A stretch of DNA of 64,000 nucleotides from Arsenophonus sp052174495 (GCA_052174495.1 JBQMRR010000097.1:1-64000), one strand, 5' to 3'; counted from the first letter of the stretch, positions 52,095 through 62,964 are shown. Notes: generated by a model not told the origin, from the letters alone. Made by a program: numbers and translations.

Positions 52095-52168
52095 GGCGCG
52101 TTGGCAGAGTGGCCATGCAGCGGATTGCAAATCCGTCCACCTCGGTTCGACTCCGGGACGCGCCTCCA
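52095..52168 (+). tRNA. cysT: tRNA-Cys (anticodon GCA)
   Basis: 74 bases, acceptor GGCGCGT/ACGCGCC, anticodon loop ATTGCAAAT within the stem CGGATT...ATCCG, T-arm GGTTCGACTCC, encoded CCA. Same position as cysT in E. coli. Confidence 0.97.
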
Positions 52169-52175
52169 AAATTTA

Positions 52176-52262
52176 GCCCAGGTGGTGAAATTGGTAGACA
52201 CAAGGGATTTAAAATCCCTCGGCTTTAAAGCTGTGCGGGTTCAAGTCCCGCCTTGGGCACCA
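52176..52262 (+). tRNA. leuZ: tRNA-Leu (anticodon TAA)
   Basis: 87 bases with the long variable arm of a class II tRNA (CGGCTTTAAAGCTGTG), acceptor GCCCAGG/CCTTGGGC, anticodon stem GGGATT-TAA-AATCCC, encoded CCA. Corresponds to leuZ; it ends the tRNA cluster. Confidence 0.97.
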
Positions 52263-52271
52263 TCATAAAAG

Positions 52272-52313
52272 TACCTTTTATAAAAAGGTAACCGATAAGA
52301 TTTTATCTTTTTA
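52272..52313 (+). terminator. Probable terminator of the tRNA cluster
   Basis: TACCTTTT/AAAAGGTA (8-bp stem, no T run) lies 10 bases behind tRNA-Leu; it is followed by GATAA-GATT-TTATC and TTTTT. Either could stop the transcript. Both stems are A+T-rich and weak. Confidence 0.5.
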
Positions 52314-52469
52314 ATATAAAAATCTTATGAAAATTATATTTCACTATATTTTAATTTTATTATTTCTTTTAATCTCTAATAATAAGAAAAATATTAATTT
52401 TTATTATGTTTTGCAGTTTAAGTGATGTTTATGAGGCTATTTTGTAAGAGATTGTTAGTAGAAAAATCC

Positions 52470-52920
52470 CTTATAGCTGTAAAGGATTTTCTCTATAACA
52501 CTACTAACTATGAAAAAGTAAACAGTAATAAAAATTAAAGAAATTCACTCATCATCTCATAATACTAACATAAAACTAAATCTCATTATTTGCCTCGACT
52601 CTAATATATTAGATGATATTAATTCATATATTGAATCGCAACTCATTCTACTTTATCCTCCAATATTATCACAGTGAACATGTTATCCGTTGGGAAAACA
52701 TTCATTTAGAATTATACAGTAACATCGTTATAAAATTTCTTATTACAGGAAAATATTAATAATTTTATTGCTAATCTTCTAGCAAGAATTACATCACAAG
52801 GATAAATGGTTTAATTGCTTGTGATATATGTTGAATAACTTTACTTTATGAGAGTTAACGAAACAAACAGGCATTGATTTGAAAACAACATTTAGATTCT
52901 ATCATCAGTACTTCATTTTA
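52470..52920 (+). mobile_element. IS1595-like remnant, copy 3 (5' half only)
   Basis: Left end AAAATCCCTTATAGCTGTAA as in the other two copies; then RYKISYYRK (former zinc ribbon), HHKDKWFNCL (like RHKDKWLDY) and KQTGIDLKTTFRFYHQ (like AxxCGIDLKTTFRWRHRF, the helix-turn-helix). The element stops abruptly near 52920, where IS256-type sequence begins; the catalytic half is missing. Confidence 0.78.
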
Positions 52921-53187
52921 AGGTTTACCCTACAAATATTTGTAAAACTAGATGTCATCTATCATCCATTACATGAACACAATTCGTAATTCTGCTAGCC
53001 AATTGATATACACGCTGTTAAAGACTATCATCGCCTAGTTGTCGATAGCGTTCATAGCGTCGTTCGTAACGATTATTTACCATAAACTATACAGAAATTA
53101 ATATTTATGGAGTTGAGATTAAAGTATCTAAAGTCAGAAGATCTCAGCAGTATAATAAAAATATATTTCAATATCTCGTTTCTGACT
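52921..53187 (+). mobile_element. IS256-family left-end fragment, forward
   Basis: AAGGTTTACCCTACAAATAT, ACATGAACACAATTCGTAAT and TGGAGTTGAGATTAAAGTAT align with the left third of copies D and K. It breaks off where another copy in reverse orientation begins (53203). Confidence 0.75.
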
Positions 53188-53202
53188 TATCTTTTAATCC
53201 AG

Positions 53203-54590
53203 TTATTAGTAAATCTATCGTGTGACTGTTAGGTCACATTCTAATCTGATACTTGTAAATCTATTCTTCATCTTTAAATTAAACCCTGGTTACCCCAGCA
53301 TGGTCAACCAGATTAAGATCCTTTAGCCGCTTCCAACTTTTCTGAGTAAACAAAAGGAGTTTAAATAGCATTAAAGGGTTTTTTCAAACTACAGTACTTT
53401 CTGGAAGCAGCTTTATAACTTTGCTTTCGCAAAAGCTAATTTAATTCGAATTCATTGCTCTTATTTAAGATGCCTAATGATCTAACAGAACATCGTAGAA
53501 TACCAAGCAGCTATTCTCATTCTTTCTTTAGATTCTTAATTGCTGAAGAGATATTTATGGTGATTATTTTCCAATAAAACATCAATAATATTATTAGTAG
53601 CATCAGGGATCTCTGCTAGCCAAACCTCAGACACCTGCTTTAACTTTCGGTGCATAACCTTTTAGGGGAATGAAGGTAGCACATTAGTTGTTTTATGTAC
53701 CACCATACAACGTTCATGGTACATGTCAAGAATATCCTTTTCTGCCACTTCATTCCAAAAAACTAACCACTGCGTCCCCTATAGTACCAAGTCTAAGAGA
53801 TACGAGTTAAGACACCTGCTCGCGACCATACGAAAGTTCAGTACAGTGCACTTTTTGACTCTTATAACTATCTTTAATCGCAATAAACTTCTTATATCTA
53901 TACACAGTGCTATCAAATAATAAGCAGAAGAGCACCATATCGATCAGCTTTTTACAAGATTATTATGGCATCAGCCAATAAAAACGTAACTTATATCGCT
54001 AAAATTATACAGCTACTACTTTCTCTGCCTTTGAAGCGATTGATGTTTTAATCTACCAATAGTACTTGCAGAAAAGATCATGTACTTTTTTTTGAGAAGC
54101 GCCTACATGAATTCGTAAATCATCGATAGATGATACCTCATGCTTTTGCATATACAGTTCATGGTAGCAACTCTTTGCTGCTTTCGCACGCTTTAGATAA
54201 GGTGGTAAAATGAGGTTTAGAAGAATATTTTTTACAGATTGTGGATTTCTAACCTTATTCACGTTAATTTCAACATCAGGATACGCATTTGCATGATTCG
54301 CTATAACACTTAACCTTATGGATTAAAGATGAGATCCGTAGAGAATGCAGTGTTTACATGTTTTGCAGTATCGCTTCCAAGTTCAGTCTTAACAGCGATG
54401 TTTATCAGCAGATTGGCGCACAATTACGAATGAATTCATGTAAGGGAGATGAAGGTAATATCTAGTTTTGTTGACATCTCTAGGATGAATTTCATAGGAA
54501 ATTATATCTATAATATTGAAATAATACACGAAATTAATCAGAATGGATATCGGCAGCATCTCCAAAACCCTATATACCAAAAATGAGTCT
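53203..54590 (-). mobile_element. IS256-family remnant, reverse, near full length (copy I)
   Basis: Begins AGTTATTAGTAAATCTATCG (right end) and ends near TATATACCAAAAATGAG (left end). It lies inside or next to the forward fragment 52921-53187, as though one copy had inserted into another. The NPIES block is near 53430 (reverse). Confidence 0.8.
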
Positions 54591-54619
54591 TCCCTAAAGG
54601 AAGAGAATTAATTTCCTAA

Positions 54620-54735
54620 CTCACATTATTAGTAAACAAATTCCAATTTAAAGATGAAATAGATTTATGAAGCATCAAAGCAAGAGAGTATAGACAAAGT
54701 CTGATCATGATCAGACTTTGTGATAACTTTTAAAA
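54620..54735 (+). mobile_element. IS256-family right-end fragment, forward
   Basis: CAATTTAAAGATGAAATAGA and TTTATGAAGCATCAAAGCAA match the right ends of copies A, D and K. It may be the far end of the element whose left part is at 52921. Its last bases have been replaced by a perfect palindrome. Confidence 0.65.
54694..54721. repeat. 28-bp perfect palindrome
   Basis: ACAAAGTCTGATCA followed at once by its exact reverse complement TGATCAGACTTTGT, with no loop. Other copies of this IS end have unrelated, non-palindromic bases at this place (for example CGTACTCTGATCGGTATACA in copy D), so it arose here. Confidence 0.95.
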
Positions 54736-54918
54736 CAAGCAAAATATGAACTACTCATTAAATTATATTTCATCAAAAAATAAAAATATTTAAGAACAAT
54801 AAATTAACAAATAGATAGAATAAATTTAGATATATCTTATATCAGATGAGTAAAATGCTGATAACTGCTAAATTAATTATCCTAATCTTTTGAAGAAAAA
54901 TTTTTAAAAGGATTTTTT

Positions 54919-55677
54919 ATGAAAAAAAGTATCAAATTACTACTCAAGATATTTTTTCCTTTACTCTTATCTATATTAGTTTATTTTACCTATTTAAAAA
55001 TAAATAATGATAAATTATGGCAAACTATTAATGAACAATGTATTCCTGAGTTTAAAAATAGCAATTTACAACTACCATGTATCAAAGTTAATCAAAAACA
55101 CTTATATGTAATATATAAAGATATAAAGGGGCCATTACATAACTTATTGCTACCATTAAATAAAATATCAGGAATTGAAAGTCCTCTTTTGCAACAAAAA
55201 AATACAGAAAATTATTTCATATTAGCATGGCAAAATCGGGCGCTATTTATTAAATCAGCTAGCAAACCTATCAATGAAAAATTTCTTTCTCTTGCTATAA
55301 ACTCAAAATATGGCCGCACTCAAGATCAATTACATATTCATTTAGCTTGCTTAAAACCTGAAGTATATCAAATAATAAAAAAAAATGAAGATACCATAAC
55401 TACTAGCTGGCGGCCCTTAAAAGATAAAATTAATAATCATCAATACCTGGCTATTAAAATTTCTGCATTTTACATAAATAAAATATCACCATTTATTTAT
55501 CTAAAAAAATATGCTGTAAAGCAGGATGCTGATATTTCTTATTATGGCTTAGCGATGATGCCAAGCACACAAAAAAATGAATTTATTTTATTAACAACAC
55601 GGTTTAAATTGCAAGATTTCAATCTTGGTTCAGTTGGTGAGATTCAAGATTATCAGTGTAAATTAAAAGACAATTAA
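54919..55677 (+). CDS. cdh: CDP-diacylglycerol diphosphatase Cdh
   Basis: Hydrolyses CDP-diacylglycerol to phosphatidate and CMP at the inner membrane. 252 residues (E. coli 251) with one N-terminal membrane anchor (LLLKIFFPLLLSILVYFTYL). Matches E. coli Cdh throughout: DIKGPLHNLLLPLNKISGIE (like [20 protein letters not shown]), FLSLAINSKYGRTQDQLHIH with the HIT-like His-X-His (QLHIHLACL), YYGLAMMP and EIQDYQC at the end. A GGATTTTTT-type weak ribosome site precedes the ATG. In E. coli it sits by tpiA; here it stands alone between IS remnants. A non-essential gene in E. coli, so its survival is notable. Confidence 0.95.
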   Translation: MKKSIKLLLKIFFPLLLSILVYFTYLKINNDKLWQTINEQCIPEFKNSNLQLPCIKVNQKHLYVIYKDIKGPLHNLLLPLNKISGIESPLLQQKNTENYFILAWQNRALFIKSASKPINEKFLSLAINSKYGRTQDQLHIHLACLKPEVYQIIKKNEDTITTSWRPLKDKINNHQYLAIKISAFYINKISPFIYLKKYAVKQDADISYYGLAMMPSTQKNEFILLTTRFKLQDFNLGSVGEIQDYQCKLKDN

Positions 55678-55807
55678 AATTATTTAAAATAATTAAACAT
55701 CAATAAAAAATAATTAAAGTAATATATAATTAATCACTTTTAATATAATTCAAAAAAAAAATTTTATTAAATAAAATTTATCAAATTCCTCAGATCGCTA
55801 AAATAAA

Positions 55808-57042
55808 AGAAATTATTAGCAAATCTAGTGGCCTATAGTGATTAGGCTACAATCCGATGTAATACTTCATAAATCTATTCTTTATCCTTAAATTAAATAT
55901 TATTTACCATCAAAGTCAAGCAGGTCAATCTCCTTAACTAATTCCTAACTTTTTAAACAGACAGGAACAGCTTAAATAGTATTAAAAGATTACTTTCGAA
56001 TTACAATGCTTCATTTTCTCAGCTTCACAGCCTCACTGTCGTAAAGATGATTCAATCGGATTGATTGTTTTTATTAACGCTATAGTGTGCTTACGGGAAG
56101 GCATAGAATAGCAGCTATTTTAATTATTCTCTAACATCACCATCGCTTAGACGATATCCTGAAAGGCTTGCAAATAAAACATTAAAGGATTTATTATCGG
56201 CATTCCAACTCTCTGATAATATAACTCTTGTAGCACAACCTTAACTTTTAGTTGCGCCTTTTAAGAGTAAAGTTAGGACATTATCTATCTTATGCACCCA
56301 ACCATTAGTAGTTCTGTATGTCTGGAAATATCTTTACCATCGCATTCTAAAAACAAAAGCATCGCATCCACGCCCTAAGTCCTCCTAGGAGTAGAGTAAG
56401 TCGCGCACTCGCAAGCTATTGATGAAATTTATCCAGTTCGATTCTAACTCTTGATAAGCATCTTTAACCCTAACTAACTCCTTAGATGCATGCAATGTCG
56501 CTAATGATAACCAGCAAGTGATGAAAATCGACTTGTCTAACAGAACTGGTTATATCTTTAACCAAGAAATAAATGAGCAGTATCACTTAAATTACGTAGC
56601 TATCTTTATCGATGCTCTTAAAGGAATCGGTATTTCAATCTGCTATTTCAATCTGCTAATGGTACTTAGAAAAAACCATGCATTTTCACTAATAATCACT
56701 ACTAAATCTTCATGAAAATCATCAATTTACATCACATTGCATATACATGCAATGGCAACAACTCTTCTACATTTTTGTACGCTTTAGATAATAAGGTTAC
56801 AGGAACCAAGTTGTTGAAGCATATTCTGTTACCGCTATGATTCCCTGACCTTATGCACTTTAATCTTAAAATTACCAATATCAGTCTTATATGGCCACTG
56901 TGAAAACTAATTATTACAAATAACGACAGGATACTTATTAACAAAGCGTAATTCAGTATACCATTAAGCTCAGTCTCAACGATAACATCTATATGTCTCC
57001 AAAACACATATACCACAAAATAAGCATAACTATAACAAATAC
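55808..57042 (-). mobile_element. IS256-family remnant, copy J (reverse)
   Basis: Starts at the right end (ATTATTAGCAAATCTAGTGG, AATACTTCATAAATCTATTC) and runs to the left-end pattern ATATACCACAAAATAAGCAT. Near 56040-56075 the reverse strand reads INxINPIES in the NPIES block. It contains a 13-bp tandem duplication, TATTTCAATCTGC, at 56631-56656. Confidence 0.8.
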
Positions 57043-57088
57043 ACTTATATTACTATTAATATAGTAACGGATTATATTTAAAACATTA

Positions 57089-57131
57089 AAACATTAACTT
57101 AATTAATAATATAATAATTAAGTTAATGTTT
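57089..57131. repeat. 17-bp perfect inverted repeat with 9-base loop
   Basis: AAACATTAACTTAATTA (57089-57105) pairs with TAATTAAGTTAATGTTT (57115-57131). Weak in GC and without a T run, so it is not a typical terminator. It lies just outside the end of IS256 copy J. Confidence 0.9.
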
Positions 57132-57599
57132 CTAAATAAAAAACCGTTGTAATATATTAAAAGTAACTACTTATACAATAAAGAATTTTATTGCAATTTA
57201 GCTTTGATATAGTAAGCAAAAATGCCATTTATTTTCTCGCAAAAATAATCACTATTATATTTTACGAGCATAAAAGTGATTATTTAAAAATAAATTTACG
57301 TAACATGTAGATTAAGAATAAATTAATAAAAATATTTTAATACTAATACCCCTTTAAATTAAAAAAAATATTAATGATATAAAATTATCATGGAGTTAAA
57401 AAAAATTTTTTATGTATTAAAACTCTGCATTTAATCGAGGATTAATTAAAATCTGATTAGAGGAAGAGAGGGCTATATCCAATTAATTAACAAAGTAATT
57501 ATTACGTGATATTTTCTATCATCATTATTTTACTAGATTCTTTTGTTGCTTTAGTGAAAATTAGTCTCCAAGGTACTAATTACCTATTGTTTTAAAAAA

Positions 57600-57960
57600 A
57601 ATCTTATTTAAGAAATGAAAAATTAAAAGTACAGAAATAAAAAAGAATAGAAAATAATCTTGGAAAAAAGTGATAAGAAAAGTATTATATGCTCTGAAAC
57701 TTCCTTCACTAGCAATATTGTTTCAGATGCAGATATACTTATTAATGGTAAGTATACCAACAATTTTTTATGTAAAAACAGTTATTGTAACAAAAACTAG
57801 CGGGGTAATAGATACTATTTTAGATAAAAAATCAATTATCGATGATAAAATTGATGGTCGTGTTGAATCAACGTTAATCGAAATTCAAAAAACGCCATAA
57901 TCGAAGGTGAAATTTATAGTGAAAATCTGTCTACTGATAATAGTAGATTCTTTAATTAGC
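57600..57960 (+). pseudogene. Bactofilin (CcmA-like polymer-forming protein) remnant
   Basis: Three pieces in three frames join into one bactofilin: EKSDKKSIICSETSFTSNIV then SDADILINGK (like ISxxTxFxGNIxSxGDxxIxGK), next VIVTKTSGVIDTILDKKSII, DDKIDGRVESTLIEIQKT, and finally AIIEGEIYSENLS. The rising pattern of short beta repeats with IDGRVEG-like motifs is the family hallmark. Bactofilins polymerise into scaffolds that set cell shape in many bacteria. Frame breaks lie near 57750 and 57895; the middle open frame (57670-57900) is only a part of it. Confidence 0.8.
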
Positions 57961-58074
57961 ATATCGAAAAAAACTACAATAGACCTAAATAAAAAATATC
58001 AAAACAAAATAACCTGAAAAACGTAAAAATATCAAAAAATAAATGACAAGAATACAGTTGTTTTAAAGGATATG

Positions 58075-58540
58075 TTATTAGCAAATCTAGTTTATGATGG
58101 TTAGGTTACGATCCGCGATAGATGCTTCGTTAGCATGTTTTCTATTTTTAAGTTAGGCATTTTTTAGCACCAAAAGGAGTCAACCTTCCCCACGCAGAAA
58201 GATCATAAATCTCTTTAGTTAGTTTAAGATTTTCTGAACAAACGTGAGAGAAAATTAGATACCATTGAATAATTGTTTTAATCACATTGCTTCGCGCGTC
58301 AAATTCATAGCCTAACTGTCGCAAAACTTGATTTAATTAGATTATCGCTCTTATGATACCCAGTGTACTGATATAGGAAGCATAGAATGCCAGTCATTCT
58401 TCTTGCTCTTTTCCAACTTCTTCATTGCTGCAGGATGATACTTTGCTGAAAAACTTACTAAAAAAATATTAAGAACTTTATTAGTTAACGGAGCTATGCT
58501 CATTTCTAGTGTATGCAGTAGTTTTTAAGATAAGTAGCCG
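58075..58540 (-). mobile_element. IS256-family fragment, right part, reverse
   Basis: GTTATTAGCAAATCTAGTTT, GATGCTTCGTTAGCATGTTT and the reversed NPIES block near 58320 match copies F, G and J. It is broken off near 58540, where a forward copy begins. Confidence 0.75.
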
Positions 58541-58544
58541 CCCA

Positions 58545-59905
58545 CCTATCCTCCTATTGATTAATTTTTTATATGAGTTCAACAACAGAGAGATGATATG
58601 CTATGAAAAGTCTGCTTAGAGATAAGCTGAAAACTAAATATTATCTTTTATCCCATTGCATGAACTTATAATAATAATGAGTTTTAGGTAGCTGATAGGA
58701 ACCGCTGCTAAAAGTGAGATCTAAGTTATGTTGCGACAACAAGCTAAACGACACTTTGTTGGCAGATCATGCCAACGTTCGTAACAGATATTTTTCATAA
58801 CTATCCATATAAACTGCTATTGCCAATGTTGAGATTAAAGTGCCTAAGCTTAAATGGGGGATTACGCATCAACAAAAAATATGCTTCAAGAGATTGTTGC
58901 TACCGACTTATCTGAAATATATAAAAGAGATGAAGAGTTGCCACTGTTGCTGCTTTACGAATATCCACTGGTGATTTTACGAAATTCTAATAGCGGTTAT
59001 TAGCGAAAACAAATAGTCTGCTGATAGTACTGAAGCAGACTGAAACAGAAATGCCTTGAAGAGTATTGCCAATGGTAGCTGCGTAATTTAAACGATACTG
59101 CTACGTTTATTTTATGGCGATGGATATTATGTCATTTTGTCGGAAAAGATAATCGCCTCTGCCTGTTGATTATTATTGGCAAGACTGCATAAATGGGAAG
59201 AAGCTCATTGCGATTAAAGATAGTTATGAGAGTCAGAAGAAAACTGTGCATAACTTTTCAATACTCTGCGAGTGCTCAGATTAACCATATTTTAGGGTTA
59301 TTGCGCAAGATTCTATCCTTGATTTTTGAAATGCAATAGCAAAGATATTCCTGAACACACAACACTAATATTGTTGGTTATACAAAATAACTAATGCACT
59401 GGATTCACTTCACAAAGACATGTAATCGAAAGTTAATGCAGATGGTCAAAGATTTGGGTAGCATAGAGCCGTCATATCAGTAATAAAGTCTTTTATATTT
59501 TGTTATTAAGGTTTTAGTGTATTCTGTAGAAATGAAAAAGTTTAAGAAAGAGAAAAACGAGAAAAATGACTGGCATTCTATCCATTCTCCTCAGGGCAGC
59601 GGGCGTCAATAAAAACGACGGATACGACTAAATCGGCTTTTGCAATAATTTGAAGATATCAAGCTGATGTCGAAGAACTATTGGTTTCAGAAAAACAATC
59701 CTTTTTATGGTATTTAAACTACCTCCGTCTGCTCATAAAAAACTAAAACTGACAGCAAGGCATCTTAACTTCTTAACCTTGCAAAGTTGGTAAATAACGT
59801 TTAATTTAAGGATAGAGAATAGATTTATGAGCATCAGAGTGGAAATGTAGAGCTACCCTGACAGTCATACATTATAATTTATTAATAACTCGATCAAAAT
59901 AGCTA
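58545..59905 (+). mobile_element. IS256-family remnant, copy K (forward, near full length)
   Basis: The best readable copy. From 58820: ANVEIKVPKLK (like LELQVPKxR); EIVATDLSEIYKRDEELP; near 59160 NRLCLLIIIGKTA (like RPCLLVIIGA); near 59200 SLRLKIVMRVRRK (like IALKDGYRESxxSW); near 59600 the region of NPIES. Ends at the right-end pattern about 160 bases before frdA. Together with 58075-58540 it forms a second opposed pair of this IS. Confidence 0.82.
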
Positions 59906-60076
59906 ATTTTCAAAAAATTTTATTAGCTCTTACTTTTATAAGCAAAATCCTAAAAACTTGTACCTGAATTAAATCTCTATCAGTAATAATTTATTATTAT
60001 TAATAATAAATCATAATTAAACAACAATAGAATAACAACATGCAGTTTATTTTAATTAATAATGGAGAAAGATAGT

Positions 60077-61864
60077 GTGCAAACCTTTAATGCTGATTTA
60101 GTTATAATAGGAGCTGGTGGAGCTGGTTTAAGAGCAGCAATTGCTGCTGCTGAAACTAATCCACATATAAAAATTGCTTTAGTTTCAAAAGTCTATCCAA
60201 TGCGTAGTCATACTGTTGCTGCAGAAGGTGGCGCAGCAGCAATTACTCAATTCCATGATACCTATGATTATCACTTTTATGATACAGTTTTAGGAGGAGA
60301 TTGGTTATGTGAACAAAATGTAGTTGAATATTTTGTAAAACATTGCCCGAGCGAAATGACACAACTGGAATTATGGGGGTGCCCATGGAGTCGTAAAAAA
60401 GATGGTAACGTGAATGTACGTCGCTTTGGAGGAATGAAAATCGACCGCACTTGGTTTGCCACTGATAAAACAGGCTTCCATATGTTACATACTTTATTTC
60501 AAACCTCACTAAAATATCCACAAATCCAGCGATTTGATGAACATTTTGTGTTAGACATTCTTGTTGATGAAGGAAAAGTACATGGCCTTGTCGCTATCCA
60601 TATGATAGAGGGCATTTATATTCAAATTAGGGCAAATGCTGTTATTATAGCTACCGGTGGAGCGAGCCGTGTTTACCGTTATAATACTAATGCTGGAATT
60701 GTTACCGGTGACGGTATGGGGATGGCATTACGACATGGCATTCCATTACGTGATATGGAATTTATTCAATACCATCCAACTTGTTTACCAGGCTCTGGAA
60801 TACTTATAACTGAAGGATGTAGAGGTGAAGGCGGGATTATTATCAATAAAGACGGCTATCGTTATCTACAAGATTATGGTTTAGGACCAGAAGTACCAAT
60901 AGGTAAACCAAAAAATAAATATATGGAATTAGGACCACGAGATAAGATTTCTCAAGCTTTTTGGCATGAGTGGCATGCAGGGCGGACAATAAAATCATAT
61001 CGTGGTGATGTCGTACATCTCGACTTACGTCATCTTGGGGCAAAAAAACTACATGAATCCCTGCCATTTATTTGTGAATTAGCTAAAGCTTATGTTGGTG
61101 TCGATCCAGTTACTGATCCAATTCCTGTTCGCCCAAGCGCCCATTATACAATGGGAGGAATTGAAGCAAATCATAAATGCGAAACATCAATAAAAGGTTT
61201 GTTTGCTGTGGGTGAATGTTCATCGGTTGGCTTACATGGAGCAAATCGCCTTGGCTCTAATTCTTTATCAGAATTACTTGTTTTTGGCCGATTAGCTGGC
61301 ATAGAAGCAGGTAAATATGCTACTGAATCCTCTTCAGGAAATAATAGCACCATTGAATTAAAAGTATCTGAAATTAAAACTAATTTAAGGCAACTGATAA
61401 ATCAAAAAGGTAAAGAGAATTTAGCTAATATCCGTGATGAAATGAGGGTAGCAATGGAGGAAGGTTGTGGAATATATCGTACACCTGAATTAATGAAAAA
61501 AACTATGAATAAAATAGCTGAACTTAAAGAACGCTTTAAACATATTGAAATTACAGATCATAGCAGCGTTTTTAATACTGAACTTCTCTATACTATCGAA
61601 TTGGGATTTAGTCTAGATGTAGCGGAATGCATAGTTTACTCGGCTTTTTATCGGAAAGAATCTCGTGGCGCTCATCAGCGTCTGGATAAAAGCTGTACTG
61701 AACGTGATGATATTAATTTCTTAAAACATTCTCTTGCCTTTTATAACTCACAAGGTGATGCTCCGCACATAGCTTATAGTGATGTAAAAATTACCAAATT
61801 ATCACCGGCTAAACGTGTTTATGGTGGTGAAGCAACAGCACAAGAACAAGCAAAAAAGGTATAG
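60077..61864 (+). CDS. frdA: Fumarate reductase flavoprotein subunit
   Basis: Catalytic FAD subunit of quinol:fumarate reductase. I start it at the GTG at 60077: the protein then begins V/M-QTFNADLVIIGAGGAG like E. coli FrdA, and GGAGA at 60064-60068 is a good ribosome site; the ATG at 60062 overlaps that site. 595 residues (E. coli 602). Covalent-FAD His in RSHTVAAEGG; catalytic Arg in LGPRDKISQAFWHE; HYTMGGIE and GLHGANRLGSNSL of the FAD domain; NFLKHSLAFYN near the end. No damaged motif. The frame reads on 4 bases before frdB. Confidence 0.96.
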   Translation: MQTFNADLVIIGAGGAGLRAAIAAAETNPHIKIALVSKVYPMRSHTVAAEGGAAAITQFHDTYDYHFYDTVLGGDWLCEQNVVEYFVKHCPSEMTQLELWGCPWSRKKDGNVNVRRFGGMKIDRTWFATDKTGFHMLHTLFQTSLKYPQIQRFDEHFVLDILVDEGKVHGLVAIHMIEGIYIQIRANAVIIATGGASRVYRYNTNAGIVTGDGMGMALRHGIPLRDMEFIQYHPTCLPGSGILITEGCRGEGGIIINKDGYRYLQDYGLGPEVPIGKPKNKYMELGPRDKISQAFWHEWHAGRTIKSYRGDVVHLDLRHLGAKKLHESLPFICELAKAYVGVDPVTDPIPVRPSAHYTMGGIEANHKCETSIKGLFAVGECSSVGLHGANRLGSNSLSELLVFGRLAGIEAGKYATESSSGNNSTIELKVSEIKTNLRQLINQKGKENLANIRDEMRVAMEEGCGIYRTPELMKKTMNKIAELKERFKHIEITDHSSVFNTELLYTIELGFSLDVAECIVYSAFYRKESRGAHQRLDKSCTERDDINFLKHSLAFYNSQGDAPHIAYSDVKITKLSPAKRVYGGEATAQEQAKKV

Positions 61865-61868
61865 ATGA

Positions 61869-62603
61869 ATGACTAAGATAAAAAAACTTAAAATAGAGAT
61901 CATGCGCTATAATCCTGAAACTAATGATGCCCCCTATTCTGTTACTTATAAAGTTCCTTATGATGAACAGACCTCTTTACTAGATGCTCTTAGTTATATT
62001 AAAGATCACTTATCACCTGACCTCTCATACCGCTGGTCTTGTCGTATGGCAATATGTGGCTCTTGCGGTATGATGGCTAACAAGGTACCTAAATTAGCCT
62101 GCAAAACTTTTTTACGGAACTATACTAATGGTTTAAAAATAGAAGCATTAGGAAATTTTCCTATCGAAAGAGATTTAGTAGTAGATATGACTCATCTTAT
62201 TAAGAGTCTTAAAGCTATTAAACCCTATATTATTGGTAATAATCGTAAAGTTAGCGATGGCCCCAATAAACAAACACCTAATCAAATGGCTAAATATCAT
62301 CAATTTTCCGGCTGTATTAATTGTGGCCTCTGTTATTCAGCTTGCCCTCAATTTAGTCTTAATCCAGAGTTTATTGGTCCTGCTGCAATCACACTTGCAG
62401 AACGTTATAACCTCGATAATCGTGATAAAGGCAAAAAAAAACGAATGCCTTTGCTAAACAGCATTAATGGTGTATGGAGCTGTACATTTGTCGGTTACTG
62501 TTCTGAAGTATGCCCTAAACATGTTAATCCTGCCGCTGCAATTCAACAAGGAAAAGCTGCAAGTGCAGAAGATTTTATTATCTCTATGCTAAAACTAAGA
62601 TAA
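61869..62603 (+). CDS. frdB: Fumarate reductase iron-sulfur subunit
   Basis: Carries electrons from the quinol site in FrdCD to FrdA. 244 residues as in E. coli. The 2Fe-2S ligands (SCRMAICGSCG plus the Cys of KLACKTFL), the first ferredoxin set (CINCGLCYSACP) and the second (CTFVGYCSEVCPKHV) are all present, so the three clusters should form. Operon with frdA. The partners frdC and frdD, which follow directly, are dead, so FrdB has no encoded docking subunit here. Confidence 0.96.
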   Translation: MTKIKKLKIEIMRYNPETNDAPYSVTYKVPYDEQTSLLDALSYIKDHLSPDLSYRWSCRMAICGSCGMMANKVPKLACKTFLRNYTNGLKIEALGNFPIERDLVVDMTHLIKSLKAIKPYIIGNNRKVSDGPNKQTPNQMAKYHQFSGCINCGLCYSACPQFSLNPEFIGPAAITLAERYNLDNRDKGKKKRMPLLNSINGVWSCTFVGYCSEVCPKHVNPAAAIQQGKAASAEDFIISMLKLR

Positions 62604-62611
62604 GGAAGAAA

Positions 62612-62964
62612 ATAACGACAAAACATAAGCCATATATACGCAAAATACTATTAAATTAATGAGAACAGATTGAATCTTATTGTTTTCTATTATGCTAGAA
62701 GCAACCGCTATCCATTAATTTAGTTTAGTCATGCTTTATGGGCATTTATCTGTTAACAAAAAAGAAAGATTAATCTAACTATCTTAACTTACTCCATAAT
62801 TCAATCGTTTTATTAATTAATATTTTTACTTTAATAGCAACTTTATTTCATGCAAAAACTTGGTTTGAACTCAAGAAACGATTATAAAAATTATTCTTTC
62901 ATAATTTTTCTGGTAACAGTTATTATCTTAGCTATAGCGCTAAGATTATCTAAGGATAACAATT
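62612..62964 (+). pseudogene. frdC: frdC (fumarate reductase membrane anchor) remnant
   Basis: Begins with ATA in place of ATG: TTKHKPYIRK follows it (E. coli TTKRKPYVRP). Further on LLINIFTLIATLFHAKTWFE is clear (E. coli IINLITLAAALLHTKTWFE), but in a different frame, and SGNSYYLSY-like remnants follow. Start codon, frame and several stops are all wrong. Confidence 0.95.

Noticed and set aside
57670..57900. 76-codon open frame as a small membrane or secretion protein
   Set aside because: It is the middle part of a frameshifted bactofilin; the flanking parts are readable in the other frames.
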